Below are positions 12,775 through 23,607 of a stretch of 64,000 bases of DNA, piece after piece. Position numbers and translations under genes: made by a program. Location: positions 434,001-498,000 of the forward strand of contig PUFA01000288.1 in NCBI GenBank assembly GCA_003508835.1, in the 5' to 3' direction. This stretch comes from Eonycteris spelaea. Lineage: Eukaryota > Chordata > Mammalia > Chiroptera > Pteropodidae. Every line of letters begins with the position of its first letter. Position 1 is the stretch's first letter. Under the pieces are notes generated by a model that saw only the letters and a list, made by a program, of their open reading frames with translations, ran no database searches and was not told the origin of the DNA.

Positions 12775-13008
12775 TGTTAAAAATAAAATTCCATTGAGTA
12801 AATTTAGAGTTCTAATTGGCTTTATTAAGCACTTATAAGTAGGGCATCATCCCATCTAGCTACTGGAAGATAACCCCAAAGGTATTGTACAAAATGGAAG
12901 GTTTTTATAGGAAGGAAGATGTGGTAGGAAAATTATTAGCAACAGAAAAGAAAGGATCATTTTTAGGCCAGAGCATTTTGGGGAGTGGGATGGGGGATGG
13001 GAATTGCA
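12775..13008 (-). repeat. LTR of the minus-strand ERV1, 234 bp
   Basis: On the minus strand the segment starts TGCAATTCCC and ends TTTTAACA, the TG...CA ends of an LTR. It has a TATA-like CTATAAAAACC (plus positions about 12,902-12,910) and a polyadenylation signal AATAAA (plus 12,821-12,826) in the right order and spacing. Immediately downstream in minus sense comes GATTTGGTGGCAGCAG, which could be a primer-binding site beginning TTGG or TGG. Orientation agrees with the integrase at 8.5-9.3 kb, so this is best read as its 5' LTR. No matching 3' LTR is seen. Confidence 0.6.
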
Positions 13009-13021
13009 GATCACCTCTTCT

Positions 13022-13395
13022 TTCTATGAGGCACTATTGATGGATCATATGGTAAGAAATAGTTATGTAAGAAAATGCCAAACTGTCTTTCAAAGTATCT
13101 GTATCAGTATGTATTCCCACCAGCAATGCATGAAAGTTTATGCTGCTCCACGCTCCCATCAGCATTTGCTGTTGTCAGTATTCTGAATTTTGGCCATTCT
13201 AATAATAAAGTAGCAGTTATCTCATTGTCATTTTAATTTACATTTCCCTGATAACCTATGATGTTCGACAACTTTTTATATGCTTGTTTGCCATTGCATA
13301 TTGTATTTGGTGAAGTATGTGTTCAGATATTTTGTGTGTTTTAAAATCAGTTTGTTCTTTTTTACTATTTTCATATTTGCTTTTTAGTTAAAGGG
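13022..13395 (-). mobile_element. L1 LINE 3' fragment, antisense
   Basis: Plus-strand text shows the standard antisense L1 sequence: ATGGTAAGAAATAG, GCCAAACTGTCTTTCAAAG (13,078), TATTCCCACCAGCAATGCATGA (13,111), CATCAGCATTTGCTGTTGTCAGT and ATTTTGGCCATTCTAAT. It encodes the last part of the ORF2 C-terminus on the minus strand, with stops. It abuts the ERV1 LTR. Confidence 0.8.
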
Positions 13396-13689
13396 TTTTC
13401 TGAGCTCCTTACTCCAGAAGTCCACCTGCCATATCTTAAAACCTTAATGTGTTCCAGGCACTGTATTGAGCAACCTACAGCGTTCACCATGTTAAATTCT
13501 CCCACTCTTACACAGTACATGTAATTTTAAACCTTCATTTTATTATACAATAAAGCAAATTGTCCAAGTTTGCAAAGCTAGTAAATGGTAAAAACAATAT
13601 TTTAATTTAAACAGTCTTATCCAGAAAGCTGCATCCCTAACCAATATGTTGGAGACTTTGAAATGCATCTGATTTAGGCTTTCACCTGA

Positions 13690-13753
13690 TATAATATGAG
13701 GTGATATGATATGATATGATATGATGATGATATGATATGATATGATATGATAT
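13690..13753. repeat. (GATAT)n-type microsatellite
   Basis: About 64 bp of GATAT repeats with a central GATGATGATAT variant. Minus-strand frames here encode only Ile-Ser-Tyr-His repeats and are artefacts. Confidence 0.9.
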
Positions 13754-13829
13754 TTCACTTTTATCACAACCTCTAGAATTGTTGCAATATGATAGTTCAT
13801 TCAATGATTCTAATTTCAATAAGTCTTTC

Positions 13830-14360
13830 CTCACCTCTAGCTCAAATTTGCTTTTTATCACTCTTACTGATTCCATCCATGCCTGGTTAAAACCTTCTGC
13901 TGGCTTCCCAGTGCACTATATAAAGTTCAACTTCTTCATTATACGTAGGGTTGAAATGAAAGAACATATGCCTGCCTTTTTGCAACTCTTCTCCCATTCT
14001 TCCTATTGTTCACCAAATCTCAAATGTACTGATTCTCTTTGTGGAATACAGCACTGGCTCTTTCTCACTTCGGGGCTTTGGCACTAACTAATCCTTCTCC
14101 TTAGAAATTCTTCCTGAATAACTGCACTTTTGGATCTTTTTCCATCATTCAAGTCCATTTCCTTCTATTTCTAGTGTTTTTGTGTGTGTGGTTATCGCTT
14201 GAAATTATTTTATTCACTTAGTCCATTTGCTGCTGGTTTTCCCCTGCTGCAATATGTACCTATATTATATTTGCCCTTTACTGGACTGAAAGATGTGTTT
14301 GTTTTGTCTGTCATTATATCCATAGCATTCAGCAAGGTGACTAGCACAGAATGGGTACCC
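13830..14360 (+). mobile_element. L2 LINE 3' end, plus orientation
   Basis: The text follows the L2 3' block order. It has a CTTCTGCTGGCTTCCCAGTGCACTATATAAAGT segment (about 13,891-13,924), CACTGGCTCTTTCTCACTTCGGGGCTTTGGCAC, CCTTCTCCTTAGAAATTCTTCC, then TTTACTGGACTGAAAGATGTGTTTG and CATAGCATTCAGCAAGGTGACTAGCACAGAATGGGTACCC near the end. It is diverged and non-coding. The overlapping frames 14,184-14,465 and 14,210-14,614 are shadows. Confidence 0.6.
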
Positions 14361-15655
14361 CATATTTTTTTAGGTTTAATTCTCTTAATATTCTGTTGCA
14401 TATATAGTATGTATGTTTGTTTTGTTTGTTTGTTAAATCCAGGGTTTGATGTCAGCTTTGTCTGACTTAAAAATTCAGGAGTTTTGTTCCATGCTCCTGT
14501 CAGTGAGGATAGTACATAAAATGTTCTAGTCCCTACATCCCCTTTATCAAAATCAGTACAGTCAATATTATTACAAATACTGAGCCAGATGTGAGTTCCA
14601 ATGGAAGATGACACTATTAGTTAAAAAAAAAAATCATTAATCAGGTTTAGCAGCAGTCCTAGAGAATCTGGCACATGAAAGATATTGTGAAATTTTGCTT
14701 GAAATGTAAATCTCTCTGATAAACACAAGTTACTTGGCTTTTTCTAAATTTCCGTCTGTTTAAGCAGAGACTATGTCTAATTTTGTCACCACGCAATGTA
14801 AAATTGGCTTGGGGTGAGCTTCAAAAGTCCTTCGTTTAAAGTATTGGCCACTGTTATATCATGTCCCTACAGTCCTCTAATCCTCTGTTCAAAACTGTGA
14901 AGGTGCTCACCTCTCTTTGCAGTTCCAGAAGACCTTGGGCTTAGCTCTGCTCCTTGGGCCTCTTGCTCCCCCTGCTTCTTGGCATGGTTGGCCCTGAGCA
15001 GGTAAGGAAGTGGAGGTGAGGTTTTCTTGGTCTTTACCTTATTTCCCCCTGAGTTGAACTCTTGAAGCCTTTTAGAGAGACAGCCTGCTGATCTGAAAGA
15101 TGGTAACATCGTGAAAGGGCTCCTCTTTCTAGTCTCTCTAAACTAGCCCTCTCTTCTCCTTTTGGGCTTGCAAGAAGAGATAGTATCTGGTTGTTGACTC
15201 ATCAGAGGAATTGCTCAAATAGAATCTAAGTTCAGGCAAGAAGAGAAGGCAGCCTCGTATTTGAAAATGAAGGTCAGGGTAGGGCTGGGATTAATTTAAG
15301 GCAGGGGCTTGGGGCAGTATTATACATGGTAATTCAGGGAGAAGACATGGTCCCTGGAGATGCTTAAAGCAGAGGCTTCCCCCAGAGTCTCTCCCATGAA
15401 GGTCTGCTCCTCCGGAGCATGAAACAGCCTGGTTGCTGATTTCATGAAGCATCAAGAAAAAAGAGGCATTGATCTCACCAGTTACTGTCATAGGGATAGG
15501 GAGGACAGGTGCCTCCCAGATTTCCAGTGCTGTCACCAGCCACTTTGCAATCACAGACCCAATCCCAACCTGCCTCCAGGAAGTTTCCCCTTCATTCCCC
15601 TTTACTTTTTCTTTTAGTGGGTATGAAGAACCTTTGATGTCCTTCACTCTCCATT
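14361..15655. other. Unassigned stretch of mixed base composition
   Basis: Frames at 14,867-15,109 (minus), 15,291-15,647 (minus) and 15,469-15,693 (plus) are open for 74-118 codons but show no domain, no flanking splice pattern that I trust, and overlap each other on opposite strands. I treat the stretch as non-coding. Its GC content is somewhat higher than the flanks. Confidence 0.4.
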
Positions 15656-15659
15656 GTAT

Positions 15660-15845
15660 ATCTCATAAATTTGCTCATTTAATAGTTTATTGAATACCTT
15701 TTCAGCTTTGTGTAGTCAGAGTTTAATAGCTTGGCCTTTTCTTTCTAAAGTTTTATCATCTAGAGGAGAAAAAATAAAAATTAAAAAATAAATATACAAT
15801 CACAATTCCTGGTAAGAAGTCATGGGGAGGTATTAGCTTTTGATT
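15660..15845 (+). repeat. Old mammalian interspersed repeat (family uncertain)
   Basis: The motif series TTTATTGAATACCTTT, TTATCATCTAGAGGAGAAA, AAATATACAATCACAATTCCTGGTAAGAAGTCATGGG recalls the widespread ancient element whose consensus runs from 'last-weeks' style TTGAGTGCCTACTATGTGC through GGAGCTTACATTCTAG to AAGTGCTATGG. Other copies are at about 21,600, 30,720, 31,025 and 48,640. Confidence 0.4.
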
Positions 15846-16779
15846 TTTGTTTCTCTCATTCAGAAGTAACCTTGTGAGTGGGATTGATGGTATGGCAGAC
15901 TCAGACCTAGTTTTCTTTAATTATCTTTATGCAGTGACTTTTATTCATTCTGGGGTAATTTCATACAAAGATGTAGTTTTTTCTCCAGAAAAAAAAATAA
16001 TGCCTAAGTATATTCATTAAATAATATTTTCAATATAATATAAGAGCCTCCTTAACCATGTTTTGAAGGGAGGGTAGAGAATAAGAACTACTTGTGTGGG
16101 AAACTACAACTCACAATTTACTCCAACCCATCATCACAGCCAACATCACAGCTACAATTTAGATCTGCTCACCCACATACTAAATCATATAAGCTTGAGA
16201 GGAAATTTTCAAGGGGAAATCCAACCTAAAGGTATAAAACTAAAATCTTAAAGAAGGTAGGAAACTTAGATTACAGTAGTTTATAGCAGTAGTTTATAGC
16301 CTAGAGAAACGCTGACAATGTAGGACAAGTCCCAGCTTTTACTAGGGCATCATTTTGATTGCCAATAACTATAAACTGAGCCACATCCCCGAAGGCTCCT
16401 CTCTATCCTGGCACAATCAGTGAACAATCAGGAAGGTAAGGCCATTGGAGAGGCTTTGAGGAGATGGATTCATGTAGACTACTACTTCTTCCAAGACCTG
16501 TCTCAGGTCCCTCCTATCTGCTGATGGTGATCTATGCCCTTCTAGGAAAGTGACAACTGCTCAGAAAATATCTAAAAAGATCACAATATCTTGTTTCAGG
16601 ACCTTCATACCGGAGACTCGTGTTACATTTCCACATAGAAAAAGTAAATGAGATGAAATGGACTTGAAGATCAAGGAAAGTTTTTAAAAAAATGAGAAGG
16701 AAGAATAGAGACTCAATTTAACTTTGGGAGCCCGAGTTAATGGCATATGATATAATACCCCAAATAACCACAAATGACT
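15846..16779. other. Unassigned AT-rich stretch
   Basis: No gene, RNA or nameable repeat recognised. Stops are frequent in all frames. Confidence 0.5.
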
Positions 16780-17010
16780 AGAATAATTACGGTCTAATCA
16801 GGAGAACATGGAATAAGTCTTTTAACCTCTCTGAAACTCAGTTTCTTCATTATAAATTCTCCTCTCTATGGTTGTCGGGGAATGTATGTGTCTCTGCCTT
16901 GTATGCACCTGCTCAAGCATTCAGTGCCATCAATGGCAGTGGGTAATCACTCTGGCTTATGGTGCTTGGCACACAGTGGCATAGGCAAGTGTTTGTGAAA
17001 AAATGAATTG
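16780..17010 (+). repeat. MIR-like SINE fragment
   Basis: AAGTCTTTTAACCTCTCTGAAACTCAGTTTCTTCAT (about 16,816-16,851) matches the MIR core, and GGTGCTTGGCACACAGTGGCATAGG near 16,960-16,985 followed by TGAATTGATTAA resembles the MIR tail. The middle is poorly conserved. Confidence 0.45.
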
Positions 17011-17724
17011 ATTAATACCCCAGAGCTGGCAGGTAAAAGTGTGAGCAGACATGGCCTCCCTAATCAGGAAAGACAGCAGAAGGAAACCCTGCTAAGCACC
17101 TGGAAAGTCCTTTCTGGCAGCTCAAGATCCATGCCATCAATGCCCAATATCTCAGTGTGCACTGTGAAGGAAAGTGGGCTAATTGGGCCCTTGTGTCCAG
17201 GCAGCATAGGGGTCAGTCTGATGATGAAAATGAAAGCCCTTGTGCTGGAGCTCAGAAATGAAATCTACAGCTTCTCTCAGCCCCTCTCCATTCTTCTTAC
17301 TCCAAGGGGAGCCCTGCAGTCTTTCCTCCACTTGCATCTTCTTCCTCCTCTCTGACATTTCATTAAGTGCACTATCACTTACCTCTCCTTTAGATTCAGA
17401 GCTCAGAGAGTTTTTAATGCTTTCTACCCAGCACCTACAGTTAGAGTTTTTGTGTCTTAGGCATTTGGTGTGTCTGTGTCCTGCACTGCATTTCCATAGA
17501 ATTGGTCACAACCAGTTTGATTTTGCTAAGTGATGAAAGAGAGGGCCCGGAGTCATCCTCAGCCAAGATAGATCCCTGGAGAAGAATGACAATCTATGAC
17601 CTGGCAGAGATGGCCCACTTTCAGGTATATATGCTTAAATGTGTGGAAAATGAATCAGATTCAGAAGTTGCTAATCCTTGTCGCTTTTCTCCCTGGTTCC
17701 AGTAATCTAAAAAGAACTTGTTTG
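17011..17724. other. Unassigned stretch, possible diverged repeat
   Basis: The plus frame 17,008-17,355 (115 codons) and two overlapping plus frames lack any recognisable domain. The text TCACTTACCTCTCCTTTAGATTCAGAGCTC suggests a decayed LINE or LTR tail, but I cannot name it. Confidence 0.35.
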
Positions 17725-17930
17725 TGAGTCAAAAGTTTCTGCTCTGCCACTCACTATGTCTTTGAATAGATTATTTAATTATTGCATTTAAATCTCAGTT
17801 TCTTCATGTCTAAAGGGGATTTATATGGTCATTGTTAGGCTCAGCTGAGATGATAAAAGTGAAAACAGTTCAAAACTTTGAAAAAGACTATTTACATATT
17901 ACTATTATAGTAATTATAATTTCATTATGA
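17725..17930 (+). repeat. MIR SINE, plus orientation
   Basis: Reads through the MIR consensus in order: CTGCTCTGCCACTCACTATGTCTTTGAATAGATTATTTAATT, then CTCAGTTTCTTCATGTCTAAAGGGG, then CTCAGCTGAGATGATAAAAGTGAAAACAGTTCAAAACTTTG. This is an old tRNA-derived mammalian SINE with the CORE segment and no coding capacity. Confidence 0.7.
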
Positions 17931-18439
17931 TAATTCCCAAATGTCTCTTACAGAAACATCACCACCACGAGGCATCTCTATGCTTCCCCAGGTCCATCAA
18001 GGGACATCAGAGAAGATGTTCACTTCTGGGTAGGCGTAGATAAATTTGTTTTTTGAAAAAGTCCCTGCAATGCCCTGAAATGAAGGTCCACAGAAGTTCT
18101 CATGACAAGCAATTTCCCAGAGCCACCAGCCAAGCTGCTAGATAGAGGGTCTTCTTCACAAGTGCACCTCCCTGCTTCTATGGCCCCTGATCTCTTGAGG
18201 ATTCAGTGATCAATAGTCTTTCTTTTGTACCACCAGGAATTCTAAGGCAGAGTTGGTGATGCTGGGGAAACTATTCACATCCAGACAAACAAACCAGTTA
18301 GCATAGTCTAAGTGTCACCTTTTAATCTAGCTCTGTTAACATTATCCTTGGACTTTTCACAGATGATTTTTGATAGATTCTCTTTCAGGCAAGCTGGATC
18401 ATTTATGTAATCTCATCTCTTGCATACCAGAAGGTGCCC

Positions 18440-18795
18440 TTCACTATAAATTCCCTTTCCCTGGTTGAAAATTTCCTCAATCTTCCAATGCCGTGTCTCC
18501 TCAATAGAGCTTTCTTGACCCATCTCCTTTCCATGTGTAGAAAATGCCTTACTCTGAGCTCCGCTGTATTTTGATTATAACTCTTTCATGGATTTTTTTT
18601 CCTGGTAGTATATAGTTGCTGCTCATGTGTACATGTGTTATCTTCTTATAAGATTGTAAACCACCCAAGTGTAGGATTTTTTGCTTTACACATTTTTGTC
18701 CCTTCTGTAAAATCTAGTAAAACACTATTTACCCCCAGTGCCCACACAGTGCCTGGCACATAATAAATGCCCAGTAACTTTCATTGAATGATATA
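18440..18795 (+). mobile_element. L2 LINE 3' end, plus orientation
   Basis: Contains the L2 3'-end blocks CTCAATAGAGCTTTCTTGACCC, CTTACTCTGAGCTCCGCTGTATTTTG, AAGATTGTAAACCACCCAAGTGTAGGATTTTTTGC and, at the end, CACAGTGCCTGGCACATAATAAATGCCCAGTAACTTTCATTGAATGA. Non-coding and diverged. Confidence 0.65.
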
Positions 18796-19800
18796 TATAT
18801 GAAGAGAGGAATCTGACGTACACAGAGTTTAAGAGAAATGTGGTACATGCTATAGGATATACTCAAATTTAGGCTTTCTGAATCTAAGTCCAGTGCTCTT
18901 TTTTTTTTAAATCAGAAAACAATCCAGTTAAAATTATCATCATTTAAAAGCCTGAACTATTTTTCTGAGACTCCCTTGACCATTAACAAACATGGTTTGC
19001 TTTTTTTTTTTTTTCTTTTGCAGCTTCTGGTCTGCCTCTCCACCCCAAAGTGTAGCTTCTCACCCTATGAAAACTATACCAAAGCCCAACATAGAGCTTC
19101 CTAACTACGGGGCTGAGTGCCTTATTTTCTGAGGATGGGTCACAGGTGATCCAGTTACCCACTTCCCCCTAGCCTTCTAAGGTGTTGGGAAAGGCTACGG
19201 CATCTGGGACCCTGAGGACATTTACTCTTAAGTATCTAATGTGTTTTAATTCATGCATAACATGGTTATATACATGGAAATTGGTTGGGAAGCATAGCAA
19301 CAAACTATCAAATAAAACAAATAAAAATGAAGGATAGGCAGATGATACAAGATTGGCCATGGTTTAATATTTCTTCAAGCTGGACAATGGTATATATCTA
19401 GGGATTAGATGGACTTCTATTTCAAGTATGCTTGAATTTTCCAAAAAAATATTTTAAAAATAAAAAATATTAAAACCCTCGTCAATATAACTTTATCAAA
19501 GTTTCCCCAAGTTACAACATAATTATACATATATTTCAAAGAAGAACCTTTCATCACTGGGAAGTAGACCTACTGAGACTCCTGGGGCGGGTTATCCCCA
19601 TTTCATATCCAACTGGTCTTGCAGCAGAGTTTTAAAACTCTGTGCCTCAGGTCTACTCAGTTCTCAACTCCAAGTTCTAATTTATTTCAAGTACACACTA
19701 GTTGTACAGTCCTAAAATGGCTACCTAATGTTTCTGATCCTCATATTTATTACCTCCAAATCTACCTACCTCTGGCTATGTCAGCAATATATCACATACT
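18796..19800. other. Unassigned stretch, possible old LINE tail at 19,190-19,470
   Basis: Near 19,350-19,470 the order ACAAGATTGGCCATGGTTTAATATTTCTTCAAGCTGGACAATGG then TTTCAAGTATGCTTGAATTTTCC and an AT-rich run resembles the 3' terminus of an old L1-type element, but I could not fix the family. The rest is unassigned. Confidence 0.35.
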
Positions 19801-20310
19801 GCTGTGGAAGAGGAAGCAAGTTTTTTCTACCCTTCTACATTCTTTTGGATGGTCTAATAATTAAATTGGCATGAGACAGATATAAAAAGAATAATTAAAT
19901 TTAATTACATATGTATGAGAATCCCACATACATGAGATTATCAGAGACCATACATACATAAGAGGTTCAAAAACAGAAAGTTAAATGAAGTATACATTAT
20001 ACCCTGAGTTAAGAAATAATGTCAGGTGCCTGAGGCTTCAGAAGGGAAGGAGGTCATTTGCAGATCAATTAGAACAGATGCTCAAAAATTAAAATATTTG
20101 TCCTGACATGAGAATAGATGGTAAAAATTATCTCTAGTAATAACTTTATTATGGGCAAGTTCCCCAATTTAGATTCTTCTAGGTAGTTAAGAGAGCAGAT
20201 GTTTCTCCTAAGCCTACAAGGTTTTGAGTGCCTTCAACTTAAATAATCCACATGCCCCAGTGGCACATCTTGAGGAGACCACTTCTGAACCCCTTTACCC
20301 ATACCCAAAA
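19800..20310 (-). repeat. LTR-like repeat, copy A (family not recognised)
   Basis: Clearly homologous to 36,918-37,411. Shared landmarks in order are a GGTCTAATAAT-AA segment, CATGAGA, GAGATTATCAGAGACC versus AAGAGTCAGAGACC, AAGAGGTTCA-A-A-AGAAA, CCCTGAG, GGCTTCA-AAGG, an AGAGCAGATG core, CTTTATTATGGGCA versus CTCTTATGGGCA, ATTCTTCTAG-AGTTAA and AATAATCCACAT-CCC versus AGTAATCTGCATATC. The pattern (about 500 bp, TATA-like and AATAAA-like words) suggests a retroviral LTR, probably minus, but it could be another class. Gene-free. Confidence 0.5.
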
Positions 20311-20859
20311 TATGTCACTATCCCTTCGCCTCTGAAACACATGTTTTTGGATAATCCCCCCAAACACTGCAAGGTGAGGCAGTCAAGGCATTTGTGACTT
20401 TGGAAGTAGAAAGCTAAGGACAAGGGTGTGGCCAACTTGGTGGTCTCTGGTACTAGAATCACTGGGTACAGCTTGGGATCCAGGTACTTCTTCCTTCATG
20501 TGGTTCAAGGACTGAAATTTATCTATTTCAGTCAAGAAATTATTATACATGAATTCAAGAAATTTTAATTCTGGAAGTTTATCTTGGCCTAAAGATGAGA
20601 AATTTGGGCCAATTCAATATCTTTCTTTAAACACATGCCAACTTTGTTTCCAAGAGTGTCTCTCTAGCTCTCTCTGGCTCTGAGGAGAAAAGATCCAAAG
20701 GATCTTTATTTGAACTGCCACGTGCTAAATTAACATGTGTGGAGCCCAGGAGGCAGAAATTTTGGCATTTTGGCAGTTAATGATCTTGGAGATTAAATTT
20801 AGATTTTAGAATTAAGTGATAAAAGAAATCACCATATTCTGTCAAATTTCCCTGTTCAA
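20311..20859. other. Unassigned stretch
   Basis: No gene or nameable repeat recognised between LTR-like copy A and the next L2 copy. It could include decayed internal sequence of copy A. Confidence 0.4.
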
Positions 20860-21560
20860 TTTTTAAAGACTGCTCCCTTCTATTTTACCTGTCTCTGTAA
20901 ATCTGAGGTCTTTCTCATTTCTCATCACTCTGGGAGGTCTCCCCGCCTTTGAACTCATCCTAGTCACACCAACCTTTATATTACTACCAACTTGACCTCT
21001 CTAAATGTAAATGATTCTCTGATAAAAGCCTTTAATGACTGCATTGCCTGCAGAATCCAGCCCCACTTCTAAGCAAGAACAGAGTTTTTATTAGTTCAGC
21101 TCTACTTGCACTTTCACCTCTTCTCAGGCTCATCTCCTAACAGGGCTTTCATATTCATTAATCTGTCCCCTGCTTCTCAGATAAATCAGCTTGAACTGCT
21201 TGCATTTATCTTCTACCTAGTGAATTTCAACTCAATTTTAAGACCAATACAACTGTTGCTTTTGGCTTGAAGCTTTCCCTGACACACCTTCCATTTACCT
21301 CCAGGAAACAAAAATCACATTTTCCATATTCTCACTGTGTTTTTTCCACTTCTCCACTGCAATCCTTATCATAAAGCAGGTAGATCCTATACGAGAAGCA
21401 CTAACTGTGTGTTTCCATCCCATACATGCTCTTTTGCGAATTTTTCTTGCTGTTACATGAGGATATCATCATTTTATATACTCTGAACTGTAAGAGAACT
21501 TGGAGGTGAATTATATTGGGTCTTTGATTTCCTAGATCAAAAAAGTGTGACACATTTATT
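20860..21560 (+). mobile_element. L2 LINE 3' end, plus orientation
   Basis: L2 3' landmarks are in order: CCTTTAATGACTGCATTGCCTGCAGAATCCAGCCCCACTTC, GCACTTTCACCTCTTCTCAGGCTCATCTCC, GAAGCTTTCCCTGACACACC, CATTTTCCATATTCTCACTGTG, CTCTGAACTGTAAGAGAACTTGGAGG. It covers roughly the last 600-700 bp of the element. No reading frame survives. Confidence 0.65.
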
Positions 21561-21599
21561 TAATCACACATTTATTCATTAATTGAACTCTAGCATGCT

Positions 21600-22170
21600 A
21601 AGTTTTTATTAAGAACTAATTATGTGGTTGCTTCTCAGTGCTGGGGATGCAGGCGTAAGTAAGACAGGAAAAGCCCCCACCCTCCTAGGGCTAACAACCT
21701 GGGAGCAGTGGTGAGTAACTGCAGATAACTGAGTAAAGAGTTAAAATAATCATTTCCAGTTGTGATAAGTGTGATGAACAAATAGCACAGCAATAGGATA
21801 GACAATGTCTGAGTTTGGAGTGGCTTGAGTTTCAGGTGGTCGGGAAAGTGCTCCCTAATGATATGGTATTTGAGCTGAGATCTAACAATGAGAAGATTCC
21901 AGCGACATGAAGTGAAGGAATAGCATTTCATAAATAGAGAACTGCAAGTGTGTAGCTCCTGAGTGCAGGAGGGGATTGGCAGTTTCTAGGAACAGCCCAA
22001 AGGTAGTGTGATAGGAGCTTGGAGAGTGAAAGAGATAGTGTGGGGTGGGGGGTGGGGGGGATCAGGAAGAGATCAAGCCAAAGAAGCTTGTAGACCTTGG
22101 TAAGAATTTTGATTCTCTGTATCAAAATGCAAAGGCTTGAAGTTTTTTGTGAGAGAGTGAAGGAATCTGA
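21600..22170 (+). repeat. Old mammalian interspersed repeat, long copy (family uncertain)
   Basis: The most complete copy in the window of the ancient repeat also seen at 15.66, 30.72, 31.02 and 48.64 kb. It shows CTCAGTGCTGGGGATGCAGGCGTAAGTAAGACAGG, CTCCTAGGGCTAACAACCTGG, TGTGATAAGTGTGATGAACAAA, a GTATTTGAGCTGAGATCTAACAATGAGAAGATTCCAGC block and AAGAAGCTTGTAGACCTTGGTAAGAATTTTGATTCTC. The minus frames 21,635-21,931 and 21,928-22,125 are antisense to it and have no domain. A G-rich run lies at about 22,039-22,060. Confidence 0.55.
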
Positions 22171-22690
22171 AAATTAAAAAAAAAAATTCACAAATTTAAG
22201 AGAAGATTGTTCTTTAATCATGATTATAAGTAGCCCTCAAAACTAGTTTTAATCATGTCCAATTTATCAGGCTTGAATTGATTTTAATAAAAACTACCTT
22301 CAATTGCCAGCAGGTCATATCAAGTAACCATGCTTCCATGGATGATGGCAATCACTTTCACCCTCAAATTTTGAACTGTCAGCACTTTCTCTGCTCAGAG
22401 ATGACATACTTGACTAGCACAGCTTTCCCTCATTATCATAGGTAGTAAATTCAACTTCATCTTTTTTATTTCAGATGGTGGATGTTAGACTCAACATCTT
22501 TGTCAGTGCTGGGAGTTTCTCCTAGATCTTTTTGAAGACCTAAAATTTGTAACAACTAGGTCTTCATGTAAGGTCATCAGACTTAAGTCTTTATATAAGG
22601 TACTTAGGTGTATGTCTTTGAATTAAGTAATTAGAACTTTTAATTTAGAAGTAAATCATGGACTAAATAAACCTAGATCTTTGAATAAGA

Positions 22691-22899
22691 CAGGGTTTCT
22701 CAACTTTAGAACTATGACATTTTTGGATTGCTAATTCTTTGTTCTGGGAGGCTGTGTACTGCCAGATATTTAAAAGCATCTGGGCTTCTGCCCAATAGAA
22801 TCCAGTAGCAACCCCAACCTAGATGTGACAAATAAAAAGGTTTCAGGACATTGCCAAATGTCCCCTGGAAAATAAAACCATTCCTGACATGAACTGCTG
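22691..22899 (+). mobile_element. MER20, non-autonomous hAT-Charlie DNA transposon
   Basis: Starts CAGGGTTTCTCAACTTTAG and ends near GAACTGCTG, with AATTCTTTGTTCTGGGAGGCTGTGT, AAAAGCATCTGGGCTTCTGCCC, AATCCAGTAGCAACCCC and ACATTGCCAAATGTCCCCTGG between. This matches MER20 as I recall it over almost its full length of about 210-220 bp. It has no coding capacity. MER20 is restricted to placental mammals. The 8-bp target duplication is no longer visible. Confidence 0.85.
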
Positions 22900-23385
22900 A
22901 TATAGGTTATTAGACCTGTTGTTTTGGAGATATAAGATGTGGTAAATATATATTTTTTAATTAACTTAATTCTTTCCCTGTGGTTTGTATACAATAAACT
23001 CATGTTTCAAATGGTGTTGTTTCATTTTTATTATACTTTTCTGTTAAAATTTTAAGACTGTTTTATGAAAAATAGATAGAGTTTCCAATCCAATACATGT
23101 GGATCCTTAAGGCCAAAGCTGGGAATGAGACCTGTAACGTATTCATAAATAAAAAATTGTTTAAAACTTGATATGGGCCCCCCATTATGAGAGTGCTCCC
23201 CTTCTTGTTAATTTGTAGAAGAAAATGGTTAAAAATCTATATTCAAGGTCAACAATTTTCAAGTTGTTGACTGTGTACCTGCCTCCTTTTTCTCTGTTTA
23301 GTTGAGGAACTCAAAACATCATTCACAGCACACTTGGTGATTGACCATAGGTGTCTCCTTCTTATTTGTCAGGTTTTGTTGACAT

Positions 23386-23607
23386 CAGGAGTCAACAAAT
23401 GTTTTCTGTAAAGGGCCAAGTAGTAAATAGTTTAGGCTTTGTGAACCACATCCTCTCTAGGACAACTATTAAATTCTGTCCCTGTGGTATAAAAACAGCT
23501 ATAGATAATACATAAATAAATGATCTGGCTGTGTTCCAACAAAATTTTATTTACCAACACAGGAGTAGATGGGATGTGGCCCGAAGGCAGTACTTTGCTG
23601 AGTTCTG
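23386..23607 (-). mobile_element. hAT-Charlie MITE (MER58-like), minus orientation
   Basis: Begins CAGGAGTCAACAAATGTTTTCTGTAAAGGGCC and continues AAATAGTTTAGGCTTTGTGAACCAC, then CTGGCTGTGTTCCAACAAAATTTTATTTACC, and ends GGCAGTACTTTGCTGAGTTCTG. This is the reverse of a well known short Charlie-derived element. I think of the MER58 group but am not certain of the exact name. It is near full length at 222 bp. Confidence 0.8.

Noticed and set aside
14867..15693. Possible coding region (80- to 118-codon frames)
   Set aside because: Frames conflict between strands and have no domain or homology that I recognise.
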